From Duganella phyllosphaerae (GTDB taxonomy: Bacteria > Pseudomonadota > Gammaproteobacteria > Burkholderiales > Burkholderiaceae_D): DNA of 64,000 nucleotides. Below are positions 51,163 to 59,140 of the stretch, piece after piece (position 1 is the stretch's first letter; every line of letters begins with the position of its first letter). Location of the stretch: contig NZ_LROM01000131.1 in assembly GCF_001758785.1 (NCBI RefSeq), positions 1 to 64,000 on the forward strand. The letters run 5' to 3'. The translations under genes were made by a program, and so were the position numbers. The notes under the pieces are model-generated. The model worked only from the letters and a program-made list of their open reading frames with translations. It had not been told where the DNA came from and made no database searches.

Positions 51163-51597
51163 ATGACTACTTTGAAAATATGCACCGACCGGACTGCGCT
51201 GGATCTTGACTTGGTGTACCGTTTTTTGAGTGAACAGTCCAGCTGGGCTAGGGGGCTGCCACGTCCCGTATTCGATCGGGCGGTGGCCAACTCCTTGTGC
51301 TTCGGCGCTTATACCAACGGCGGCCAGATCGGTTTTGCGCGGGTGGTGACCGACGGCGCAACTTTCGCTAATCTGGTCGATGTATTCGTGCTGCCGGCGT
51401 ATCGCGGCCATGGTTATAGCAAGCGCCTGATGGAAGCCGTGCTGGCGCATCCCGACTTGCAGGGACTGCGCCGCTTCACGCTGGCCACGGGCGACGCCCA
51501 TGGCTTGTACGCACGATTCGGCTTTACCGCGCCATTGCGGCCGGCGTCGTTGATGGAGCGATACTTCCCGGAGATTTATGTCTATCCGTCGAGTTGA
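51163..51597 (+). CDS. GNAT family N-acetyltransferase
   Basis: Protein of 144 residues. VFVLPAYRGHGYSKRLMEAVL holds the acetyl-CoA loop RGHGYS, and the end (LYARFGFTAPLRPASLMERYFP) resembles the group annotated as acetyltransferases close to YjaB/PhnO-like. The substrate is unknown. It is divergent from the Abi-like gene across 44 bases. Confidence 0.85.
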   Translation: MTTLKICTDRTALDLDLVYRFLSEQSSWARGLPRPVFDRAVANSLCFGAYTNGGQIGFARVVTDGATFANLVDVFVLPAYRGHGYSKRLMEAVLAHPDLQGLRRFTLATGDAHGLYARFGFTAPLRPASLMERYFPEIYVYPSS

Positions 51598-51641
51598 TCG
51601 GCGCCAGGCCCAGCAGTCGTCTGCCACCGCTTCCAGCGGTA

Positions 51642-51851
51642 TCAGGCGATGCTTGGTTTATGGTCGCGTGCATTCAGAATCTCGGGCAGACTTGCAACGT
51701 TCTCAACCCAAGATGAGTATTCTTCCCTGGTCATGCCAAGAAATATGTAAAGCGGCACAGAGCCGGGATTATCATGCCACGCGTCGATAAAGTCATCGAT
51801 GTCCTCAGGCTGCGCGTCACCCGTACGGCACATGTCAATAAAGTTAGACAT
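51642..51851 (-). CDS. putative immunity protein/antitoxin of the colicin-E3-like toxin
   Basis: Acidic protein of 69 residues: SNFIDMCRTGDAQPEDIDDFIDAWHD, then IFLGMTREEYSSWVENVASLPEIL. The pattern recurs in small proteins located beside colicin-E3-type RNase genes, but I know of no characterised member. Its start lies eight bases inside the end of the upstream toxin gene (51844-51851), the usual toxin-then-immunity order. High acidity fits neutralisation of a basic RNase. It does not resemble the cloacin immunity family. Confidence 0.65.
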   Translation of the reverse strand: MSNFIDMCRTGDAQPEDIDDFIDAWHDNPGSVPLYIFLGMTREEYSSWVENVASLPEILNARDHKPSIA

Positions 51852-52077
51852 CTATTCTCCTCCCAGGCACTGGATCTTTGATAAATTTCCCGTTGATCGC
51901 ATCAATGCTGCCCAAGTGGCGACCTCGTTTATTGAAGACTTCTATGTCGCCGTGCGTGTAGTCCCAAGTATAGAGTTTTGTTCCATCCTTGGAACGCCAA
52001 CGTCTTTGACCGTCGCGAGCGCCAAGACTGATGCACTCGTCAAGGTACGATGGCTTGGGGATCGGTTTCGGGGACAT
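51844..52077 (-). CDS. stand-alone colicin E3-type ribonuclease domain
   Basis: Basic protein of 77 residues. KLYTWDYTHGDIEVFNKRGR and the following SIDAINGKFIKDPVPGRRI align with the C-terminal cytotoxic domain of colicin E3, which cuts 16S rRNA at the A site. Asp39, His42 and Glu46 match the catalytic Asp, His and Glu of E3 (DxxHGxxE), and the Arg pair near 73-74 could supply the catalytic Arg. There is no receptor-binding or translocation domain and no signal peptide. Either an intracellular toxin or the relic of a larger bacteriocin/polymorphic toxin. Confidence 0.8.
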   Translation of the reverse strand: MSPKPIPKPSYLDECISLGARDGQRRWRSKDGTKLYTWDYTHGDIEVFNKRGRHLGSIDAINGKFIKDPVPGRRIDV

Positions 52078-52120
52078 GCAACTTTAGACTAGCATATCCC
52101 CGAAGAAGTTCCATCCTACG

Positions 52121-53515
52121 TCACTGCCAATGCATCAACACCGGCGGCACCAGCAGCGCCAGCGCCATCACCGCGTAGATCAGCTGCAGCGGAATCATCC
52201 ACTTGGCCCAGGTAATCCACGGCACCCGCGCCAGTGCCAGCACGCCCACGGTGATGCCCGAAGTCGGGATCATCGGCGTGGTCAGTTCGCCAAACTGGAA
52301 GGCCAGGATGGCGGTCTGGCGGGTGACGCCCACCAGGTCGGCCAGCGGCGCCATGATCGGCATGGTCAGCGCGGCCTGGCCGGTGCCGGAGTGGATGAAG
52401 AAATTGATCACGGTCTGGATGCCGAACATTTTCCACGCCGTGAAGATCGGCGACGACGACTGCACCAGTGGCGTCAAAGCGTGCAGCATGGTGTCGATGA
52501 TCTGGGCGTCGCGCGCCAGGATCATGGTGCCGCGCGCCAGCGCGATCACCAGCGCCGTGCCCACCAGGTCGCGCGCGCCCTGGATGAAGCCGTCGACGAT
52601 CTGGCCCGAATCGAGCCGGCCGACCAGGCCGATCACCACGCCCATGGTCAGGAACAGGGCGGCGATTTCGTCGATGTACCAGCCGTAATGCACCACGCCC
52701 ACCACCATGATCGCCAGCGAACCGGCAAACATCCACAGCACCAGCTTGTGGCGCGCGGTCATGCCGGTAAACTCGCCCAGGCCTTCCGGCTGCTCCTTGC
52801 GTTTTTCCAGGTCGAGCGCATAGGTGGGACTCAACTGCGGATTTTTTTTGACGCGCGCTGCGTACCACATCAAGAATGCCACGGTAATCGCGGTGGCGAT
52901 GGTCCAGGCGATCAGGCGGTAGCCCCAGCCGGAAAACACCGGCACGCCGGCGATGCCCTGGGCGATGCCGACGTTGAACGGATTTAAGAATGCCGCCGAA
53001 AAACCGACCTGCGAACCGAGGAACGGGATCGACACGCCGGTAATCGTGTCATAGCCCAGTGCCAGCGCCAGCGGCACGAAAATCAATATGAACGGTATCG
53101 CTTCCTCGTTCATGCCGAAGGTGGCGCCGCCGATCGAAAACAGCGTGACAAACACGGGGATCAACGCCTTCTGGATGAAGCGCGAATTCTTGTGCGCGGC
53201 GGCCAGCGCCTTGATCATCGAATCGACCGCCTCGGTCTTGTGCAGCACCGCAAACGCGCCGCCGACGATCAGGACAAACGCGATGATCTGCGCCGCTTCC
53301 ACGAAACCCTTGATCGGCGCCTTGAGCAGGGCCACCACGCCCTGCGGCGCGCTCGGCACGTAATGGAAGCTGTCGGCCACGATCAGCTGCTTGCCGTTGA
53401 CCAGGTGGGTATCGTACTTGCCGCCGGGGACCAGCCAGGTGGCGGTGGCGATCAGGGCCAGGATGATGAACAGCAGGACAAAGGTATGCGGTAGCTTGAA
53501 TTTTTTGATGGCCAT
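52121..53515 (-). CDS. YfcC family inner-membrane transporter
   Basis: Protein of 464 residues with about twelve hydrophobic segments. It matches the YfcC/C4-dicarboxylate-anaerobic-carrier group (LPHTFVLLFIILALIATATWL, GGATFGMNEEAIPFILIFVPL, NFFIHSGTGQAALTMPIMAPL). Family members are linked to arginine, ornithine or peptide uptake, often beside aminoacylase or dipeptidase genes. It follows the CphZ-like gene by 50 bases in the same direction. Transport of beta-Asp-Arg dipeptide or arginine across the inner membrane is a reasonable inference. Confidence 0.85.
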   Translation of the reverse strand: MAIKKFKLPHTFVLLFIILALIATATWLVPGGKYDTHLVNGKQLIVADSFHYVPSAPQGVVALLKAPIKGFVEAAQIIAFVLIVGGAFAVLHKTEAVDSMIKALAAAHKNSRFIQKALIPVFVTLFSIGGATFGMNEEAIPFILIFVPLALALGYDTITGVSIPFLGSQVGFSAAFLNPFNVGIAQGIAGVPVFSGWGYRLIAWTIATAITVAFLMWYAARVKKNPQLSPTYALDLEKRKEQPEGLGEFTGMTARHKLVLWMFAGSLAIMVVGVVHYGWYIDEIAALFLTMGVVIGLVGRLDSGQIVDGFIQGARDLVGTALVIALARGTMILARDAQIIDTMLHALTPLVQSSSPIFTAWKMFGIQTVINFFIHSGTGQAALTMPIMAPLADLVGVTRQTAILAFQFGELTTPMIPTSGITVGVLALARVPWITWAKWMIPLQLIYAVMALALLVPPVLMHWQ

Positions 53516-53546
53516 TTTTTATTGTCGCTATGAAGTGAGGCGTATC

Positions 53547-53570
53547 GGCTTATTGGCTTATTGGTTTATT
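53547..53570. repeat. three tandem 8-bp units
   Basis: GGCTTATT (53547-53554), GGCTTATT (53555-53562), GGTTTATT (53563-53570). The last copy includes the TAA stop of the CphZ-like gene (53566-53568 on the minus strand). Too short to infer function; it may be prone to slippage between the two genes. Confidence 0.8.
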
Positions 53571-54690
53571 GACTGAGCAGGTCGCCGGCGCGGAAGGCGG
53601 TGGCGCCGGCCACTTTGCCCACGTTCATGCCACGCAGCACGTGGCGGTGGGCGCTGCGGGCGAAGAACACGCCGGCCACGCTGGCGCGGATTACCGTGGT
53701 GTGGCCGCTGACCGGGTCGATCAGGTCGGCGATGGCGTCGCCCGGCTGCAGCTTGTCGCCCATGTTGCGGGTGTAGACCAGTACGCCGTGGTGCGGCGCG
53801 TACAGCGGTTCCACGCCTTCCAGTGGCGTGGCGGCGCACAGCGGCGCCGGCAGGTCGGCGGCCGGATCATCGTCCGTCAGCACGCCGTTGAGGGCCAGGT
53901 AGCGCAGCAGCGCGTTGGCGTCGCGCTCGGCCAGGTCGTAGCTCACCTCGGCTTCGCCGCGCAGCTCCACCGTGACCGCCACGCAGGCCGGCGGAATCGG
54001 GTAGGCGCCCTTGAAGTGATTGTCGAGATCCCACCACAGGCGGCTGCACGCTTCGTCGAACGGTTCGCCGCCCGCTTCCAGCGCCAGCAGCAGCGCGTGT
54101 GCGCCGAGCAGGGCGGACAGCGGCGCCACCGCGTCGGCCAGCGGCGTGCCGGCGTACAGGTGCATCACGGCCTCGTTGTCGCAGTGCAGGTCGAGCACGA
54201 TGTCGGCGTCCACCGCCAGGGTCATCAGCACTTTTTTGAGGGTTTCGGCGTCGGTCTTCGGCTGCCAGGTGGCGATCGAGGCGCGCGCGTGTTCGCGGAC
54301 CAGGCGCACGTTCTGCTGGGCGTCCTGGCCCATCTGGCCGTCGAGCGACACCTTGAGGTCGTCGAAGACATGCTTGTAATTGCGGTTGAAGTTGATGCCG
54401 GTGGTCAGATCGAAGCGGCCGAAGGCGGCGCCCTGGATCGCCTGCGCCAGCCCGATCGGGTTGGCGGCCGGCACCAGGATGATCTCGCCGGTGATGCGGC
54501 CCGCCTGTTCCAGCGCGGTCAATTGCTTGCGCAGGCATTGCGCCACCAGCATGCCGGGCACCTCGTCGGCATGCAGCGAGGCCTGGATATAGACTTTTTT
54601 GCCGGCGCCGGGCGTGCCGAAGTGAAAACTGGTCAGCTCGTAGGTATTGGCGCTGTGCAGGCCGGAAAGGGGATGTTTTTGTGCTTGCAT
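53566..54690 (-). CDS. cphZ: succinylglutamate desuccinylase/aspartoacylase family protein, likely cyanophycin dipeptide hydrolase CphZ
   Basis: Protein of 374 residues. Zinc-site HADEVPG (His40, Glu43) and a later His in VLDLHCDNEAV identify the M14 AstE/AspA group. The opening YELTSFHFGTPGAGKKVYIQ resembles AotO of Pseudomonas and the CphZ enzymes, which split beta-aspartyl-arginine from cyanophycin degradation. Context strengthens this: two cyanophycinase genes and a TonB receptor are divergent from it, and a YfcC transporter follows. No signal peptide, so the dipeptide would be cut in the cytoplasm. A generic desuccinylase or aspartoacylase role remains possible. Confidence 0.8.
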   Translation of the reverse strand: MQAQKHPLSGLHSANTYELTSFHFGTPGAGKKVYIQASLHADEVPGMLVAQCLRKQLTALEQAGRITGEIILVPAANPIGLAQAIQGAAFGRFDLTTGINFNRNYKHVFDDLKVSLDGQMGQDAQQNVRLVREHARASIATWQPKTDAETLKKVLMTLAVDADIVLDLHCDNEAVMHLYAGTPLADAVAPLSALLGAHALLLALEAGGEPFDEACSRLWWDLDNHFKGAYPIPPACVAVTVELRGEAEVSYDLAERDANALLRYLALNGVLTDDDPAADLPAPLCAATPLEGVEPLYAPHHGVLVYTRNMGDKLQPGDAIADLIDPVSGHTTVIRASVAGVFFARSAHRHVLRGMNVGKVAGATAFRAGDLLSQ

Positions 54691-54890
54691 GGTGGCGGGC
54701 GACTGGTAAAAAAGTGGGCTGAAGGTGGGCAGAAATGGTGCAAAACGCTTGAGTATGTAGCACTATTTTCACAAAGTAAATCATAGTGCATGTATCGGAC
54801 CGCGCTTCCTTGAGTTTTTGGCTGCTTATGCGTACAGTCGATTTTAACGATGTATTTGTTTATAACATTACCACCTAAGAAGAGAATACT
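54691..54890. promoter_or_regulatory. divergent control region between CphZ-like and TonB receptor genes
   Basis: The 200 bases are much more AT-rich than the surroundings, especially 54750-54790 and 54835-54885. Candidate promoter-like sequence for the receptor is TTTATAACA near 54856-54865 and GAAGAGAATACT precedes its ATG. The shared region would allow one regulator to control both arms of the locus. No operator is recognised. Confidence 0.45.
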
Positions 54891-57686
54891 ATGGCTGACC
54901 TGCACGGCATGCGAATTTCGACGATGGCTCACGCGGTGCGCCGCACGCTGGGCCTGGGGATGGTCGGGCTGATGGGGCTGGCCGGTCAGCAGGCGCTGGC
55001 GCAGCAGGCGCCGGTCACCGCAGCCGCCACTGCCGATAGCGAAACCCAGGTCGCCAAGCCGGTGCAGCGCGTGGAAATCACCGGCTCGGCCATCAAGCGC
55101 ATCGAATCGGAACCCGCGCTGCCGGTGCAGGTGATCACCCGCGCCGAGATCGAAAAAGTGGGGGTGACCACCGCGTCCGAGATCCTGGCCCGGCTGTCAT
55201 CCAACGTGGGCGGCCTCACCGACGGCGCCAGCATCAACGTCGGCGGCGACCAGCGCGGCTTCAACAGCGCCAACCTGCGCGGCATCGGCACCTCGTCCAC
55301 GCTGGTGCTGCTCAACGGCCGCCGCATGGCCAACTTCGCCTCGCCCGGCGACGATACCGGCGTCGATCTCAACAATATCCCCGCCTCGGCCATCCAGCGC
55401 GTGGAAGTCCTGCTCGACGGCGCCTCGGCCCTGTACGGCACCGACGCCATTGGCGGCGTGATCAACTTCATCACCCGCAAGGACTTCAAGGGTATCGAGC
55501 TGAGCACCTACGGCAACAAGACGCAGGAAGGCGGCGCCGGCAAGCGTACCGCCACCATCACCGCCGGTTTCGGCGACCTCGACACGAATGGTTTCAACAT
55601 CTTCACCGTGGCCGATATCCAGGCCACCAGCGCGCTGTTCACGTCGCAGCGCAAGTTCGTCGGCGACCTGCGCGTACCCGAGCGCCTGCCGCACTTGCTG
55701 TCGGGCTTTACGTCGCCCGCCAATATCCGCCTGACCGGCGCCCAGCGCGACTACCTGAACTCGCAAGGCTTTTCCATCAACGGCCAGCCGATCACCAGGA
55801 CCACGATCAACCCGTCGGTGCCCAACTGCGCGCCGCCAGCCAACCTGTATTTGCCGAGCGGCACCGGTGGCTCCGAGGCCTGCACCTACGATTACATGGG
55901 CGACACCGAGTTGTTCCCGAAATCGAACAAGCTCAATTCGCTCACGCGCGGCGTGTTCCAGATTACCCCTAGCACGCAGCTGTACGCCGAAGTGGCGCTG
56001 AGCCGTTCGCGCACGTCGTATGTCGGTTCGTCGGCACGGGTGCGCGCCTACGTGGACTACAGCGTGATCCCGGCGCTGGCCGGCTACAACATGCTATCGC
56101 CCGAAGCGAGCGCCGACGACGACGTGCTCGGCGAAGTGGAATTGCGCGTGCGCCTGAACGAAGCCGGCCGCCGCACCAGCGAACTTACCAGCGAAAGCCA
56201 GCGCTACGTGGTCGGCCTGACCGGCAGCGCCAACGGCTGGGACTACGACATGGGCTTCAACCACAGCGTCAACACCATCAAGGACCGCGATACCCACGGC
56301 TACGTGTTGTACAACGAAGTGCGCCAGGGCATCATCGACGGCCTGATCAACCCGTTCGGCCCGTCCAGCCCGGCCGGCGTGGCCCTGCTCGACAGCATCC
56401 AGGTCAACGACGAAGTGCGCCGCGCCAAGGGCACCATGGATTCGATCGACTTCAAGGTGTCGCACTCGGTGGGCACCCTGGCCGGGGGCGATGCCGGCCT
56501 GGCCATCGGCGGCGAATGGCGCCGCGAGCGCAACACGTTTACGCCATCCGCGCTCCTGATGAGCGACAACATCAATGACGACTTCGCGCCGGAAGGCGGC
56601 GGGGCGACCGCCAACAGCCGCAAGGTGAAAGCCATCTTCGGCGAGCTGCTGCTGCCGTTCAGCAAGCAATGGGAAGCGCAAGTGTCGGCCCGTTACGACC
56701 ACTACCAGGTGGTGGGCGGCGCGGCCAGCCCCAAGGTAGGCCTCACGTACACGCCGACCAAGACCATGCTGTTCCGTGCCTCGGCCGGCCGCGGCTTCCG
56801 CGCACCGTCGATGAACGAGCTGTACCGTCCTACTGTCTACAGCGCTACCGCCACCTTGCCCGATCCGGTCTATTGCGCCACGGTCAACAACGACTACGCC
56901 GAGTGCGCGTTCAACTGGGACACGCGCCGCTATTCCAACGCCAACCTGAAGCCGGAGAAGAGCAAGCAGGCCTCGATCGGCATGGTGATCCAGCCATCGC
57001 GCAATGCCTCGATGACGCTCGACTACTGGCGCATCAAGCGTACCGACCTGATCAGCGAAATCGGTGACGACATCATCCTCAACAATCCGGCCAAGTACGG
57101 CAACCTGGTGATCCGCGACGAAGACAACGAGATCGACTACATCGAACTGCGCAAGGAGAACCGTGGCGCCCAGATCGCCTCGGGCCTGGACCTGGTGCTC
57201 GACTACAGTGGCGTGAAGACCTTTGCCGGCCGTTTCGGCGGCCGCCTGTCCGGCACCTATGTGCTCGATTCCAAGATCCAGAACGCCAAGGGCGACCCGT
57301 TCGTGAGCAACCTGGGCCGCTTCGTCACCGACGGCGTGGTGCAGCGCTGGCGCCATACGATTTCGATGGACTGGGACAATGGTCCCTTGTCGGCCACCCT
57401 GTCGAACACGTTCTCGAGTGGTTACCACGACCAGAATTCGGCCATCAATCTCGACGATGGCTCGGTGGTGGCGCCGAACAAGGTCACCTCGTACTCGTTG
57501 TGGGACCTGACCGGCGCGTGGCAAATCAACAAGAACTTCAAGCTGCGCGCCGGTATGCAGAACATGTTCAATCGCACGCCACCGTTCTCCAACCAGGCGT
57601 ATTACTTCCTGTCCGGCTACGATCCCACCTATACCGATCCGCGCGGCCGCCGTTTCTTTGCTTCCGCTAACTACGCTTTCAAGTGA
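54891..57686 (+). CDS. TonB-dependent receptor
   Basis: Protein of 931 residues. A signal peptide (GLGMVGLMGLAGQQALAQQ) is followed by VQRVEITGSAIKRIESEP, which resembles the TonB-box region. A plug domain (about 70-200: LRGIGTSSTLVLLNGRRMAN, ASALYGTDAIGGVINFITRKD) and a 22-strand barrel (GRGFRAPSMNELYRP, terminal GRRFFASANYAF) complete the outer-membrane transporter. Divergent from CphZ and cotranscribed in direction with two cyanophycinases, it is a good candidate for uptake of cyanophycin fragments or peptides. An ATG six codons later is a possible start. Confidence 0.93.
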   Translation: MADLHGMRISTMAHAVRRTLGLGMVGLMGLAGQQALAQQAPVTAAATADSETQVAKPVQRVEITGSAIKRIESEPALPVQVITRAEIEKVGVTTASEILARLSSNVGGLTDGASINVGGDQRGFNSANLRGIGTSSTLVLLNGRRMANFASPGDDTGVDLNNIPASAIQRVEVLLDGASALYGTDAIGGVINFITRKDFKGIELSTYGNKTQEGGAGKRTATITAGFGDLDTNGFNIFTVADIQATSALFTSQRKFVGDLRVPERLPHLLSGFTSPANIRLTGAQRDYLNSQGFSINGQPITRTTINPSVPNCAPPANLYLPSGTGGSEACTYDYMGDTELFPKSNKLNSLTRGVFQITPSTQLYAEVALSRSRTSYVGSSARVRAYVDYSVIPALAGYNMLSPEASADDDVLGEVELRVRLNEAGRRTSELTSESQRYVVGLTGSANGWDYDMGFNHSVNTIKDRDTHGYVLYNEVRQGIIDGLINPFGPSSPAGVALLDSIQVNDEVRRAKGTMDSIDFKVSHSVGTLAGGDAGLAIGGEWRRERNTFTPSALLMSDNINDDFAPEGGGATANSRKVKAIFGELLLPFSKQWEAQVSARYDHYQVVGGAASPKVGLTYTPTKTMLFRASAGRGFRAPSMNELYRPTVYSATATLPDPVYCATVNNDYAECAFNWDTRRYSNANLKPEKSKQASIGMVIQPSRNASMTLDYWRIKRTDLISEIGDDIILNNPAKYGNLVIRDEDNEIDYIELRKENRGAQIASGLDLVLDYSGVKTFAGRFGGRLSGTYVLDSKIQNAKGDPFVSNLGRFVTDGVVQRWRHTISMDWDNGPLSATLSNTFSSGYHDQNSAINLDDGSVVAPNKVTSYSLWDLTGAWQINKNFKLRAGMQNMFNRTPPFSNQAYYFLSGYDPTYTDPRGRRFFASANYAFK

Positions 57687-57817
57687 GCACGATTAAATTC
57701 ATGGTTTCTACTTCCGCTCAACAATGTAATATAGCCTTAGGTAATTGATTGGTATCATCAGGACTATGACGGCGCCGCGCGCAAGCCCCGGCGCCGGTTT
57801 CACTTTGGAAGGGCAAC

Positions 57818-59125
57818 ATGAATTTTTCAGGTTTTACGTGCCAGCGCCTGTTCGTGCTCTGGCTGCTGGTGTTTGCCAGCTTCGGCGTACACGCGGCGCA
57901 AGGCGCGGCAGCCAAGGCCCAAGCCACCGGCAAGGCGGTCAAACCTGCCAAGGCGGTGCCCCCGCCCAAGCCGGTGGTGGCGCCGCCGGCGGGCAACCTG
58001 GTGATTATCGGTGGCGGCTTGCGCGCCGACAATGCGGAGGTCTGGCAACGGATCGTGCTCTTGGCCGGTGGCAAGGGCGCGCGCATCGGCGTGTTCGGCT
58101 CGGCCTCGATCAATCCTGAAAACGCCGCCCAGAACACGGTCAACAAGCTCAACCAATATGGCGCCCAGGCGTTTTTCATCCCGCTGGGCGTCACGCTGCC
58201 CAATAGCGACTACCGCAAGGCCGCCGAAGACCCGGAAGTGGTCGCCCTGATCCATTCGGCCACCGGCATCTATTTCACCGGCGGCGACCAGGCCCGCATC
58301 ACCAAGGCGCTGGTGCGCCAGGACGGCACCCGTACCGCCGCGCTCGAAGCGGTGTGGGACGTGTACCGCGAAGGCGGCGTGGTGGCAGGTTCTTCCGCTG
58401 GCGCCGCCATCATGAGCACCACCATGTTTTACGACGCCAAGTCCACGCTCGACATGCTCAAGCAAGGTGTGACGGACGGCAACGAAATCGCACCGGGCCT
58501 CGGCTTCGTGGGCGACGATGTTTTCATCGACCAGCACTTGCTGGTGCGCGGCCGCTTTGCCCGCATGATCCCGGTGATGCTGAAAAAAGGCTACCAGATC
58601 GGCCTCGGTATCGACGAGAACACGGCCATGGTGGTCAACGCCAAGCGCGACGTGGAAATCATCGGCTACAGCGGTGCGCTGCTGCTCGACCTGTCGGCGG
58701 CGATTACCGACCGCGCCATCAAGGGTTTTAATATCAGCAACGCCACCATCAGCTACCTGGACCGGGGCGACAAGTTCAACCTGGTCACGCGCGACTTCAC
58801 GCCATCGCCCGACAAGGCCGACAACAAGCTCGACCCCAACCAGCCCGACACCCGGGGCGTAGTCTATACCAACGATATCCTCGGCAATAACGCAGTGCTC
58901 GACCTGATGGTCAACCTGATCGACAACGCCCAGCAGGATGCGATCGGCATTGCCTTCGGCAATCCGCGCGATTCGTACCCGGACATGGGCTTCGAATTCC
59001 GCTTCAGCAAGACCGTCAACAGCGTCGGCTACAGCTCGACCGAGGTGGAGGCCTATTCGGTGCTGAAGCTGCGCATGGATATCCGGCCGATCCAGCTGCA
59101 ACAGCCGCTCTATCGCTACAGGTAA
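57818..59125 (+). CDS. cphE: exported cyanophycinase 1
   Basis: Protein of 435 residues of peptidase family S51. Signal peptide about 1-27, an Ala/Lys/Pro-rich linker to about 58, then the catalytic domain: NLVIIGGGLRADN, oxyanion-site FTGGDQ (Gln158), nucleophile in VAGSSAGAA (Ser193), DQHLLVRGRFARM and GLGIDENTAM. Extracellular cyanophycinases (CphE type) cut multi-L-arginyl-poly-aspartate into beta-Asp-Arg. A stem CGGCGCC/GGCGCCG (57770-57796) lies in the leader. Sixteen bases separate it from the second cyanophycinase, its paralogue. Confidence 0.93.
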   Translation: MNFSGFTCQRLFVLWLLVFASFGVHAAQGAAAKAQATGKAVKPAKAVPPPKPVVAPPAGNLVIIGGGLRADNAEVWQRIVLLAGGKGARIGVFGSASINPENAAQNTVNKLNQYGAQAFFIPLGVTLPNSDYRKAAEDPEVVALIHSATGIYFTGGDQARITKALVRQDGTRTAALEAVWDVYREGGVVAGSSAGAAIMSTTMFYDAKSTLDMLKQGVTDGNEIAPGLGFVGDDVFIDQHLLVRGRFARMIPVMLKKGYQIGLGIDENTAMVVNAKRDVEIIGYSGALLLDLSAAITDRAIKGFNISNATISYLDRGDKFNLVTRDFTPSPDKADNKLDPNQPDTRGVVYTNDILGNNAVLDLMVNLIDNAQQDAIGIAFGNPRDSYPDMGFEFRFSKTVNSVGYSSTEVEAYSVLKLRMDIRPIQLQQPLYRYR

Positions 59126-59140
59126 ATCGAACTCAGGCCC

